Assembly (NCBI GenBank): GCA_032718475.1
Contig: JAUCBJ010003467.1
Span: forward strand, 1-64,000
Direction of reading: 5' to 3'
Length of the DNA stretch: 64,000 nt
From: Nemertoderma westbladi
Taxonomy: Eukaryota; Xenacoelomorpha; Nemertodermatida; Nemertodermatidae
This document shows, piece after piece, positions 34,158 through 45,986 of this stretch (position 1 is its first letter; each line of letters opens with the position of its first letter). The notes below the pieces were generated by a model, which had not been told where the DNA came from, ran no database searches, and was given only the letters and a program-made list of their open reading frames with translations. Position numbers and translations under genes: made by a program.

Positions 34158-34370
34158 CAAAGGTTATTGTTTTAGTTAGAAAAAGCAGTCTCTATAACCT
34201 GCTCCTTTCCTGCAATTGGAAACAAGATCGTTTATTGTTTTGGTTAGAAAAAGCCATCTCTGTAACCTGCTCCTTTCCCTCAATTGGTAACAACATTGTT
34301 TATTGTTTTGGTTAGAAAAAGCCGTCTCTGAAACCTGCTCCTTTCCCTCAATTAGTAACTAAAATGGTTA
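34158..34370 (-). repeat. Three tandem copies of the dispersed TTATTGTTTTGGTT repeat
   Basis: About 66-bp units each contain TTATTGTTTTGGTTAGAAAA and CTGTAACCTGCTCCTTTCC. This is the same core as in the elements at 28043-28335 and 45771-45986. Confidence 0.8.
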
Positions 34371-35329
34371 CTAACATGAATCATTTTCGGTGATGGGGGG
34401 GGGGGGGGGGGGGGGGTAACAGGAATCACTATCTGGGACGGGGGGGGGGTGGGGTGGGTAACAGGACAGTACCTGTATTTTGGCTGTAAGTGTTGACTTT
34501 AAAGTAGAATTAGAACCATCTATCAAGGATTAGTAGAAGAATATGCACTGAAACTGTTAAGGAATTTGGTCCAGTGGTTCAGAGAAACAGGTGCATGAGT
34601 AAAAATATAAACGAAAAATTAATTTATTATACAATTTTTAAAAGATAAGGAAGACTATTTCCTAAAATATTCGATTTAGGGGTTTTACTTGTCTTTGATT
34701 CAATTTCTGATGTCAAATTCGAATATGATACGGATATATTTTTTTGGTCTGTATAGCTGTCGGTTTGTCCTTCAAAATGTAACATGTGTTGTGTGACACA
34801 ATACAGACGGACAGACAATCTAGAATCCGTTAACCATTAAAACAGACATCAGGAACGGAAACGTAGACCAGGAAAAAAATCCTTTAGCGAAAATAACACA
34901 ATCGTGTACTTCTGTTTCAATTTTTATCACAAACATGTGCCATTAAAAGCCTCGTTGCGCTCGTCATGTACATCTGGTCGTCCAAATTTTAAATATGTAG
35001 CCAAGCCACTACCGGTTCTGAAGTTTTATGTTTCAAACTATAAAAACCATAAACAATGTCCTTAACAATAGATGAAAATGAGTAGGTCACAGATGTGTGC
35101 TTTTCTAACCAAAACAATAAATTATATGCTAATTGGTGAAAAGGAGCAGGGTACAGAGGTAGGTTCTTGTTATTAATTATAATGGCAGACAAACCAGACA
35201 TTATTTATAAATTAAGTTAGGCCTATTTAGTTATTGCACCTCATCTTGTAACGCATTGGGTTTAATTGTAAATAACAACCTGACGGACATTCGAGCAATA
35301 TTGCAAGGAACAGACTAAAGTCATACAAG
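34371..35329. other. Repeat-rich spacer
   Basis: It holds G-tracts (34396-34460) and a dispersed repeat (34790-34880, shared with 63230-63290 and 63340-63410: GACAGAC, CTAGAATCCGT, ACTGACATCGGAAATGG-like). A further copy of the AACCAAAACAATAAA / GGAGCAGGGTACAGAGG core is at 35103-35165. No gene is seen. Confidence 0.5.
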
Positions 35330-35650
35330 TTAAAGTTAAACGCTCATATCTCAGCGATTTTACGACGAAATTCAGGTTGTGTTACATATTTGGGATCCTT
35401 GCACATCCAGCTTTCTACTAGTACCAACAAATCACTAAATGTTTAAATTAAAACTGCGCTGTAACTGCGGTGCAATTTCGCCGGAGACACTTTTTTCAAA
35501 AGCTTGTAGCTAAATAATGAAAGCGAAAATATATATTCTGGCTCACCCAGTAAGGAGGAGGGAGGTGAAATTATCTCTGTTTCAAATTTCATGCAATCTT
35601 ATTAAGATTTATAGAAATATTGTCCAGAATAGGGGGTTTCCGTTCACTTC
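35330..35650 (+). repeat. Dispersed repeat, copy 2 (partner at 19210-19560)
   Basis: Shares ordered blocks with 19210-19560, including ATATCTCAGC, GTTACATATTTGG and TTTCAAATTTCA. It ends in CCAGAATAGGGGGTTTCC, which recurs inverted at about 48650-48675. Confidence 0.65.
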
Positions 35651-35863
35651 TATGACTTTCTATTATTCCTACCTGCCCCCAATACGTTGTGTAATGATTT
35701 CCAACATGTCCCATATAGGGAAGGGACAACCAATCAAATCATCATAATAGATGATTTCATTCCAACTCCTCTTCAACGTACCAATACCAACATTTGTCGC
35801 GACTGGAGCCTATAGAGAATTCTTCAACTACGTAAAGTTCCATTATTTTTCATTCATTCATTC

Positions 35864-38108
35864 TGTGGGGCGAGCCACGAAGTGAGTGAGCCTTAGCGTA
35901 GTGGTACCAGTAATCAACCTGTGGGGCGAGCCACGAAGTGAGTGAGCCTTAGCGTAGTGGTACCAGTAATCAACCTGTGGGGCGAGCCACGAAGTGAGTG
36001 AGCCTTAGCGTAGTGGTACCATTAATCAACCTGTCGTTCTGTCGTGTTCAATTTTAAACGTTAATAACTTGGCCAATCTCTCGATGAAATCTATCCAAAC
36101 TGGGTACACATGTTGTTTGGCAAAAGTTTAGAAATTTTCCAAGTATAATTTCCGTGTGGCCTTCGAGAAGCTAAGATAATAGCAGTTCATTAGTTAATTA
36201 AGTTGATTACGGTATTTTTTTGCGGTGTTCAATTATGAACGTTAATAACTCGATCAATCCTCGATGAAATGTAACCAAACTTGGTACCGGTACACAAATA
36301 GTCTGTCAAAAGTTTAGAAATTTTCCAAGTAGAATTTGCTTGGGGCCTTCGTGCAGCACCAGTGTAACTGTCTTACAGTTATAATAAATTTATTTATCCA
36401 AAATTATAACGCTTGACATCAGCAGGTTGCTAGGAGACTAAATCAGCTGGGTTTCTAGCAAATTACGAAATTACAGTACTGCAGTAATACCATTGTGGCC
36501 TGTCTGCCTGTACCGGTACAATACTCAATGTCAATCCCTGAATTAGGAATCCTGCAATCAGACAATACAGCAATACTGCAATACCATACTGTATTCGGTG
36601 TTTTACGGTACTACTGGCTGACTGGTACCGCGGTACCAGTGCAGTGATTATAGATCACGTATACCTGTATACTGGCTGACTGGTAGCCTACAGGACAGGC
36701 CTAATTCTGTAGACCCTAATGCTAATTAGCCATGCTGCCATGCTATGCACTGCAGTGCGGAATCCGGAGTGCTGGACTGCGGTCCTGAATTAGGTTAGCG
36801 TTAGAGGGTCCGTTGGCGCCGTACCGCCCTACTACTGTCAGTGTCAGACTGTAGAACCGGACTGGTAGCAACTGCCAACTACAGAACTACCGGTACGGTA
36901 CCGGCAACCGGTACCAGGGTACTGAACTACGGCAGAAAATGAATTTCTTCGTTTGCGGTTTCTACTCTTGTTAACGGTTAAATATATTAATTAAAGACTA
37001 TGTATTGGTAATTGGTACGACCGACGGCACCGGCAACTGGTATAATCAGATGTAGATGTACATACCAATCTGCCAATACAACAATAGCAATAGGCCTACC
37101 CCTACCAACCATCCATCGACTCGGCAACTGCAACAATGGAAGTTATGCGGACTAACCAGCTGACCGGCATTCTAAGATCAGGTACCCACTACCAGAGTCT
37201 ACCCAGCTGCCCAGAAAAGTGTTGGAATTGAAATCAAACAACTCACCACCAAGGCCGCCTCTGTGTGTTGACCTCGACTTTCGGTATCGCTGCCGCTACG
37301 GGCAAACTGGACTAACCGAAACCAAGGATGAAAATAATCCGGTTTTTTAATCTCACTCTGCCATCACCCAGTGCCCGGCGGTGTTGAAATTGACACGCAT
37401 TGTACAAGCAGTAGGCCTATTGCTCCGAGTTTCCGGCTGGTCGGGTGCAACTACTGCATCTACATTGCCACACTATAACTCGGGCTCATGAGGAATGAGT
37501 GCTGCGTAGACTATATTCCTATAAACCAAAACCATACCTGGCTTCGCCTATTGAACGCATTAGAAAGATCGTCAGTCTTCGTTTAGGAAAGATATTTAAA
37601 TACAAAACAGGACGAGCACAACGAGACTTATAATGAAGACGAGTATTGCGTTGACTATTATTATTATATAAACCACATGGCTTCACATATTGAACGCATC
37701 CCTTGTTATTATTATTATAAATATCGTCAGCCTGCGTTTAAGAAATATATTTAAATACAAAACAGGACGAACTCAACGAGGCTTATAATGAAGACGAGTA
37801 CTGCGTTTATTATATTCCTATAAACCACATGGCTTCGCATATTGAATGTGCGATTGGAAATAAGTTTGTGCTACCCTTCCGCCCCGTCAGCCCGTGGGTG
37901 GTAGATGTCGCGGTTATGTATTGGTTGGTGGGAAGGGGGGGGGGGGGGGGGGGCAGATTAAAAGGGCTGAACACGTACTGTCCCCCTTTCTTTGATTGAT
38001 TGGCGGTGTGGTTAAATTTCTCAAATACTGATTTTGTGATACAGTCGCTCAATTTTAATTTGTATCTCATAACTGGGCCTCGTGCTGCGCGAAGGCCCCA
38101 CGAACGTG
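35864..38108 (+). mobile_element. G-tract element, copy A
   Basis: The left end TGTGGGGCGAGCCACGAAG occurs three times as a 56-bp tandem (35864, 35920, 35976). The body follows (TTCAATTTTAAACGTTAATA, then AACTTGGTACACA-like). The right end has a long G-tract (37936), CTTTCTTTGATTGATTGG and GGCCTCGTGCTGCGCGAAGG, finishing CCCCACGAACGTG at 38108. About 1 kb in the middle (36400-37540) is unlike the other copies; it is rich in ACCGGTAC words and noncoding. No transposase was found. Confidence 0.7.
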
Positions 38109-39688
38109 TCGTTCTGTCGTTCTGTCGCGTTCAATTTTAAACGTTAATAACTCGGCCAATCTTTGATGAAATCTATCCAAACTTGGTACACATGTTGTTT
38201 GGCAAAAGTTTAGAAATTTTCCAAGTAGAATTTCCGTGTGGCCTTCGAGAAGCTAAGATAATAGCAGTTAATTAGTTAATTAAGTTGATTTCGGTGAAAA
38301 CACCATTTTCAACCTGCCTTTTAACGGAAATTAATTGTTTTACAGTATAAGATTTAAATAATTATACTTAAAAATTATACAGATGTAATCCACATACGCC
38401 ATTCTATTATAGTTTTTAATTAGTTCAAGTGATTTGCTTTAATAAATGTGTCTTTAATTGATCTAAACGTAATTAAATGGCACAATTATTGAGTACAAAT
38501 TTAATCCTTCCCATTATTGGTCAAGTCTCTGCTGGTGTGGAGCTAGCTAGCTGGGAGTTGTGGCTGTAGACTAACCAGAGAGGAATTGTAATAGGCAACC
38601 AGTATTGCTATTCCAGCCCAGACAGCATTCTTTAAATCCAACATCCCAACATCCTTCCTGTATTCCAATTCCTATTGACTCTACTATAAGTGTTGTATTA
38701 TTATCACTATCACTGAATTGTGTTTATTATAGGCTGGACGGGCCGCATAACCGTTCGACTACTACTACTATTGCTATCTCAGGTAAATGACAGATATAAT
38801 AACATAAATACAATCCATGGCATGGCTGTTGTGTAGGCTTCTGAAATAGTTTATTCCACAATGTATATGTCTGGTTATTTTTTAATTGAATTTTTGTCCA
38901 AAGTAGTAAAATTAATGTTCTTAAAAATAATATTATTATTTTATATGTAACCAGAAATTAGCTACATTTTTTCGCTGCAGCTTTAAGAGTGTACATTGAT
39001 TTAATATTATTTCAATACCCATATTACTACATCGGCATAAGATGCGTTGGCGTTGTATCACACATCTCCACATATCACACATCTCCACATAGATGTATCA
39101 ACAGTTACTCGCACAGTTTCGAAACTTCGCATAGTTATAACTGTATAAAGATCGTCAGTCTGCGTTTAGGAAAAATATTTTATGACAAAACAGGACAAGC
39201 GACGAGCGCAACGAGGCATATAATGAAGACGAGTACTGCGTTGACTAAATTATTATATAAACCACCTGGCTTCACATATTGATCGCATCCCTAGTTATTA
39301 TTATTATAAAGATCGTCCTAGCCTGCGTTTAAGAAATATATTTAAATACAAAACAGGACGAACGCAACGAGGCTTATAATGAAAACGAGTACAGCGTTTA
39401 TTATATTCCTATAAACCACCTGGCTTTGCATATTGAACGTGCGATTGGAAATAAGTTCGTGCTACCCTTCCGTGGGTGGTAGATGTCGCGGTTATGTATT
39501 GGTGGTTGGGAAGGGTGGGGGGGGGGGGGGGGGAGATTAAAAGGGGTGAACACGTACTGTTCCCCTTTCTTTGATTGATTGGTGGTGTGGGTAAATTTCT
39601 CAAAACCTGATTTTGTGATACAGTCGCAAAATTTTAATTTGTATCTCATAACTGGGCCTCGTGCTGCGCGAAGGCCCCACGAACGTGT
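38109..39688 (+). mobile_element. G-tract element, copy B
   Basis: It starts directly after the right end of copy A with TCGTTCTGTCG and the same body as copy A, lacking the outermost left end. It contains 38290-38480 (shared with copies C and D), a 170-bp subrepeat seen also at 37560-37800 (AGGACGA..GCAACGAGGC), a G-tract at 39515 and the standard right end. No protein is encoded. Confidence 0.68.
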
Positions 39689-39931
39689 TTAATACGTGAC
39701 TCGGGGCGGCTGATTAATGCAGCATATTGTTGTGTTGATATCTTGATTAACGTATTCATTAATAAAGTATATATCTGATTTAATGTTTGTAGAATTTCTG
39801 ATAATATTTAGTAGCAATATTATTGCTTTGGTGCTCGATAATTGTTCAGTTAGTTGAGGATAGATTATTTGTTGTGTACTCTGCACTCCCGAATAGACGG
39901 CGCGATACGGCTATTAATTTTTGTTTAATTA
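39689..39931. other. Spacer before the 18-bp satellite
   Basis: Unremarkable AT-rich DNA. An open frame that begins here and runs into the array is caused by the array's period. Confidence 0.4.
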
Positions 39932-42900
39932 ACCCACCCCGTTTATTCCACCCACCCCGTTTATTCCACCCACCCCGTTTATTCCACCCACCCCGTTTAT
40001 TCCACCCACCCCGTTTATTCCACCCACCCCGTTTATTCCACCCACCCCGTTTATTCCACCCACCCAGTTTATTCCACTACCCCGTTTATTCCACCCACCC
40101 CGTTTATTCCACCCACCCCGTTTATTCCACCCACCCCGTTTATTCCACCCACCCCGTTTTTTCCACCCACCCCGTTTATTCCACCCACCCCGTTTTTCCA
40201 CCCACCCCGTTTATTCCACCCACCCCGTTTATTCCACCCACCCCGTTTATTCCACCCACCCCGTTTATTCCACCCACCCCGTTTATTCCACCCGCCCCGT
40301 TTATTCCACCCACCCCGTTTATTCCACCCACCCCGTTTATTCCATCCACCCCGTTTATTCCACCCACCCCGTTTATTCAACCCACCCCGTTTATTCCACC
40401 CACCCCGTTTATTCCACCCACCCCGTTTATTCAACCCACCCCGTTTATTCCACCCACCCCGTTTATTCCACCCACCCCGTTTATTCCACCCACCCCGTTT
40501 ATTCATCACACCCCGTTTATTCATCACACCCCGTTTATTCCACCCACCCCGTCTATTCCACCCACCCCGTTTATTCCACCCGCCCCGTTTATTCCACCCA
40601 CCCCATTTATTCCACCCACCCCGTTTATTCCACCCGCCCCGTTTATTCCACCCACCCCGTTTATTCCACCCACCCCGTTTATTCCACCCACCCCGTTTAT
40701 TCCACCCACCCCGTTTATTCCACCCACCCCGTTTATTCCACCCACCCCGTTTATTCCACCCACCCCGTTTATTCCACCCACCCCGTTTATTCCACCCGCC
40801 CCGTTTATTCCACCCACCCCGTTTATTCCACCCACCCCGTTTATTCCACCCACCCCGTTTATTCAACCCACCCCGTTTATTCCACCCACCCGTTTATTCC
40901 ACCCACCCCGTTTATTCCACCCACCCCGTCTATTCCACCCACCCCGTTTATTCCACCCGCCCCGTTTATTCCACCCACCCCGTTTATTCCACCCACCCCG
41001 TTTATTCCACCCACCCCGTTTATTCATCACACCCCGTTTATTCCACCCGCCCCGTTTATTCCACCCACCCCGTTTATTCCACCCACCCCGTTTTTTCCAC
41101 CCACCCCGTTTATTCAACCCACCCCGTTTATTCCACCCACCCCGTTTATTCCACCCACCCCGTTTATTCCACCCACCCCGTTTATTCCACCCACCCCGCC
41201 TATTCCACCCACCCCGTTTATTCCACCCGCCCCGTTTATTCCACCCACCCCGTTTATTCCACCCACCCCGTTTATTCCACCCACCCCGTTTATTCCACCC
41301 ACCCCGTTTATTCATCACACCCCGTTTATTCCACCCGCCCCGTTTATTCCACCCACCCCGTTTATTCCACCCACCCCGTTTTTTCCACCCACCCCGTTTA
41401 TTCCACCCACCCCGTTTATTCCACCCACCCCGTTTATTCCACCCACCCCGTTTATTCCACCCACCCCGTTTATTCAACCCACCCCGTTTATTCCACCCAC
41501 CCCGTTTATTCAACCCACCCCGTTTATTCCACCCACCCCGTTTATTCCACCCACCCCGTTTATTCCACCACCCCCCGTTTATTCCACCCACCCCGTTTAT
41601 TCCACCCACCCCGTTTTATTCCACCCACCCCGTTTATTCCACCCACCCCGTTTATTCCACCCACCCCGTTTATTCCACCCACCCCGTTTATTCCACCCAC
41701 CCCGTTTATTCCACCCACCCCGTTTATTCCACCCACCCCGTTTATTCCACCCACCCCGTTTATTCAACCCACCCCGTTTATTCCACCCACCCCGTTTATT
41801 CAACCCACCCCGTTTATTCCACCCACCCCGTTTATTCCACCCACCCCGTTTATTCCACCCACCCCGTTTATTCCACCCACCCCGTTTATTCATCACACCC
41901 CGTTTATTCATCACACCCCGTTTATTCCACCCACCCCGTCTATTCCACCCACCCCGTTTATTCCACCCGCCCCGTTTATTCCACCCACCCCGTTTATTCC
42001 ACCCACCCCGTTTATTCCACCCACCCCGTTTATTCCACCCGCCCCGTTTATTCCACCCACCCCGTTTATTCCACCCACCCCGTTTTTTCCCACCCACCCC
42101 GTTTATTCAACCCACCCCGTTTATTCCACCCACCCCGTTTATTCCACCCACCCCGTTTATTCCACCCACCCCGTTTATTCCACCCACCCCGCCTATTCCA
42201 CCCACCCCGTTTATTCCACCCGCCCCGTTTATTCCACCCACCCCGTTTATTCCACCCACCCCGTTTATTCCACCCACCCCGTTTATTCCACCCACCCCGT
42301 TTATTCATCACACCCCGTTTATTCCACCCGCCCCGTTTATTCCACCCACCCCGTTTATTCCACCCACCCCGTTTTTTCCACCCACCCCGTTTATTCCACC
42401 CACCCCGTTTATTCCACCCACCCCGTTTATTCCACCCACCCCGTTTATTCCACCCACCCCGTTTATTCAACCCACCCCGTTTATTCCACCCACCCCGTTT
42501 ATTCAACCCACCCCGTTTATTCCACCCACCCCGTTTATTCCACCCACCCCGTTTATTCCACCCACCCCGTTTATTCCACCCACCCCGTTTATTCCACCCA
42601 CCCCGTTTATTCCACCCACCCCGTTTATTCCACCCACCCCGTTTATTCCACCCACCCCGTTTATTCCACCCACCCCGTTTATTCCACCCACCCCGTTTAT
42701 TCCACCCACCCCGTTTATTCCACCCACCCCGTTTATTCCACCCACCCCGTTTATTCAACCCACCCCGTTTATTCCACCCACCCCGTTTATTCAACCCACC
42801 CCGTTTATTCCACCCACCCCGTTTATTCCACCCACCCCGTTTATTCCACCCACCCCGTTTATTCCACCCACCCCGTTTATTCATCACACCCCGTTTATTC

Positions 42901-43272
42901 ATCACACCCCGTTTATTCCACCCACCCCGTCTATTCCACCCACCCCGTTTATTCCACCCGCCCCGTTTATTCCACCCACCCCGTTTATTCCACCCACCCC
43001 GTTTATTCCACCCACCCCGTTTATTCCACCCACCCCGTTTATTCCACCCACCCCGTTTATTCATCACACCCCGTTTATTCCACCCACCCCGTTTATTCCA
43101 CCCACCCCGTTTATTCCACCCACCCCGTTTATTCCACCCACCCCGTTTATTCCACCCACCCCGTTTATTCCACCCACCCCGTTTATTCCACCCACCCCGT
43201 TTATTCCACCCACCCCGTTTATTCAACCCACCCCGTTTATTCCACCCACCCCGTTTATTCCACCCACCCCGT
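39932..43272 (+). repeat. 18-bp satellite with an AATAAA and G-runs in nearly every unit
   Basis: About 185 units of CCGTTTATTCCACCCACC. Variants (ATTCATCACA, ATTCAACC, GTCTATTCC, CCCGCC, GTTTTTTCC) recur in the same order. Landmarks CGCCTATTCC (41197, 42190) and the ATTCATCACA doublet (41889, 42880) repeat about 991-993 bp apart, showing kilobase block duplication. On the minus strand units read GGAATAAACGGGGTGGGTGG. The long frames on both strands result from the 18-bp period. Confidence 0.96.
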
Positions 43273-43352
43273 TACTGATATATTTATTTATTTAACTAAC
43301 AGTTACTGCATATTTATTTATTTAACTAACAGTTACTGTATATTTATTTATT
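43268..43352 (+). repeat. 30-31 bp x3 tandem at the satellite edge
   Basis: GTTACTG followed by ATATTTATTTATTTAACTAA recurs at 43271, 43302 and 43332. Confidence 0.85.
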
Positions 43353-43686
43353 TATATTGTAAGCAAAATCAATCGTAAACATTATCGTATTTATAGTTAT
43401 TTATTTAGAAATCTATATATATTAATAGTTTAGTAGTATTTATTAGTATCTATATTAATCATGCAATAAATAATTATATACTAACGTTTATTAATACACA
43501 ATTATTGTGCCTTTATAAAGTGTCTCATTTATATTTGTTGGTCATGTGTGCGCGCTATCGCATATATATATTATTCGTAATGACAATAAATTAACTAACT
43601 AGGAATATAATATGGGGCCAATATATTTCTTGAGTGAGCCGGTTAGATTTGATTGGAGAATTCCCTTCGGTGGTTGCTTTATCTAT
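43353..43686. other. AT-rich spacer, no gene seen
   Basis: Only short A/T-rich frames are visible. Confidence 0.4.
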
Positions 43687-44846
43687 TGTGGGGCGAGCCA
43701 CGAAAGTAAGCGAGCTTATAATACGGGTACCACTAACTCAATCGGTGTGTCTGTCATTCTGTTGTTCTGTCGTGTTCAATTTTAAACGTTAATAACTCAG
43801 CCAAATGTTAATGAAATCTATCCAACATGTGTGTGGTACACATGTAGTCTGGCAAAAGTTTAGAAAATTAACAAGTTGAATTTCCGTGTGGCTAAGCTAA
43901 GATAAGATAATAGCAGTTAATTAGTTTAAATTAAGTTGATTAGGGTAAAACAGCATTTTTCAATCTCTTAAAAGGATATTAATTATTTTCTGTATAAGAT
44001 TTAAATAGTTATACTTAAAAATTATACAGCTGTATTCCTCATACCCTATTCCGTTATAGTTTTTAATTAGTTTAAGAGATTTGCTTTAAGAAATGTGTTT
44101 TAAATTGATTTAAACGTAATTAACTTATTAAAATGCCCCGTCTCCAGCTATAGCGCCCTCCTTTGTTGGCATGCTTGCAATAGCAAGTATGCCTGGCCCA
44201 GCTTGAAAGGGGAACCAGTCCAACCACACCGCACCTCTACTCAAAGGCAGCATTGTAATGAGCCAGACTAATAAGCCAGCTTGGTTATTGTGTTTAGCTT
44301 ACAAAATGATTGGCCGAGTACTTAATAATGATTATTTAGAATAATTAGCTAAATAATTTCGTTGAGGTGTTGACGTAGTAAATAAATATTTCAGTATCAA
44401 TACTATCGGCATAAGGTAAGTTTTATATTACTTACAAATTGGGTCGCCTTGACGCCTAAAATATTTAATATATTACTTTATGAGTTTAACATGTTACTAA
44501 TAACATGAGTTTATTGATTTCTTTGTTGGTTAAGTAAATTAAATAATATGCGATCTTAATTATTTTTGCTAGAAATTTGTGCTGTTTGTATATTTGTGAA
44601 TCGCTTCCAGTTGTATTTTTGTTATATTAAAAATAAATATAACATATTACTTTTAAAACACAAATGTTATGTTAATACATTGTGCAAATTAAGAGGGAGG
44701 TTAAGGGGGGGGGGGGGGGGGGGGCTTTTCCCTCTCTTTGATTTACTGGTGTTTGGTTAAATTTCTTAGGACCGAGTTTGTGATACAGTAGAATATTAAT
44801 CTGTATATAACTGAGCCTCGTGTTGAGAGAAGCCCCCACGAACGTG
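43687..44846 (+). mobile_element. G-tract element, copy C (most complete)
   Basis: It begins TGTGGGGCGAGCCACGAAAG and carries the common left body (GTTCAATTTTAAACGTTAAT) and the shared middle (ATAAGATTTAAATAGTTATA). A G-tract lies at 44706-44723, followed by CTCTTTGATTTACTGGTG. The right end (GAGCCTCGTGTTGAGAGAAG) finishes CCCCCACGAACGTG. The left and right termini can pair through GTGGGG/CCCCAC. No open frame codes for a transposase, so it is non-autonomous. Confidence 0.75.
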
Positions 44847-45256
44847 TAACTATAGCTCATATGGTTGAAGTTGTGTTACTCTATTTTGTCGTAAAGGTCA
44901 AACTGATATTAGCTAGACTGAAGGTTTGTCTGTAGAAGTATCGTACAGTTTTTTCGGTTATCAATTAACTAGGGTTTTAAAAACACATTCCATGTTTTAA
45001 AACAAATGTTTTATTTTGTTTTTGTTTTTTATTTAAAAAAGCAATGTTTTTTTATGTTTTTTTATTTTATTATGTGGCCATACTGGTAGTTTGAGCTCAA
45101 GTACTATCCTATATACAGTAGTTCATAAAAATCCAGCACAAAAAAGTTTTGAGTACGAAAAAAAGAAAAAAGTACAATAGGCCTAGTTCATTAAGTAATA
45201 TTAATTAAGTAATACATTCGTCTCAATTTATTAGTCCTGTTCTCAACTATTCAGGA
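44847..45256. other. AT-rich spacer, no gene seen
   Basis: A/T-rich sequence with T-runs near 45000-45070. It would be the 3' flank of the minus-strand acidic-tail exon. Confidence 0.4.
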
Positions 45257-45327
45257 CTATTTATCGTCAATCTCCACGCAACTATCCTCATCCCCCGTCG
45301 CTCTCCTCCTTTTCCTCCTCACCACTC

Positions 45328-45745
45328 CAGTCGGGGAGAAGTTCAAATTCCAACTGAGTTTAAATTTAAAACGTTTTATTATAATTTAAACTCTTAAGTT
45401 GTAAATTCAACTCTAAAATGGCAGAGCAGAAGGCTCCCAAGACGTTATGTTTCAGAAGGGGTGTGTTTTTTTTATGGATGTAACTCGAAAAATTAACCCT
45501 CATTGCCGATGGAATAAAAACTATCAACTTTCTTTGGCATTTTTTTTTAATTTTAAGTGAATTTACATTTGGAAATTAGCTGAAATACTACTGTTATCTA
45601 TTAGACCTATTCTACCACACTATTTCCAACAGTCCAAACTCCAAACCTACTCCAAAAGTTGAATATAAAAAATTTAATTATTAAAAATTTGGAATTTCAA
45701 ATTTTTCGAATTTCAAATGTTTAAAATATTACTTCTCCCCGACTG
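45328..45745. mobile_element. 418-bp TIR element interrupting the acidic exon
   Basis: The termini CAGTCGGGGAGAAGT (45328-45342) and ACTTCTCCCCGACTG (45731-45745) are perfect 15-bp inverted repeats. The direct flanks CACTC (45323-45327 and 45746-45750) are a 5-bp target-site duplication. The interior is AT-rich and noncoding. Like the element at 17605 it has CAG...CTG ends and a 5-bp duplication. Confidence 0.85.
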
Positions 45746-45770
45746 CACTCTCCTCTTTGACCTCATCGCC

Positions 45771-45986
45771 CAATGCCGTTCCGTACAGGAATATTTATTG
45801 TTTTGGTTCCCTCAACACGCCTCTGTAACCTGCTCCTTTACTAACCGGCTCCCTTGATAGTAATATTAAATGGGGGACAACTCCTTCTGAATGGATCAAC
45901 AATTCCCGTATGAAGACAGAAATATTGATCCGTGAGCTGATGTTTATTCACGGATCAATATATTATACCTGTACGGAACGGCTTGT
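45771..45986. mobile_element. 216-bp TIR element interrupting the acidic exon
   Basis: The left end CAATGCCGTTCCGTACAGG and right end CCTGTACGGAACGGCTTGT are inverted repeats with one indel. The perfect 9-bp duplication CTCATCGCC flanks it (45762-45770 and 45987-45995). Inside are a copy of the dispersed TTTATTGTTTTGGTTCC / CTGTAACCTGCTCCTTTAC core and a strong hairpin (ATTGATCCGTGA ... TCACGGATCAAT). A 9-bp duplication is typical of Mutator-like elements, but superfamily is unproven. Confidence 0.85.

Noticed and set aside
39823-43278. A 1151-codon open frame rich in HPPRLF / PPTPFI repeats, and long GGWNKR/GGINGV frames on the other strand
   Set aside because: The array period is 18 bp, so all frames without a stop in one unit stay open on both strands. 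There is no start context, domain or codon-selection signal.
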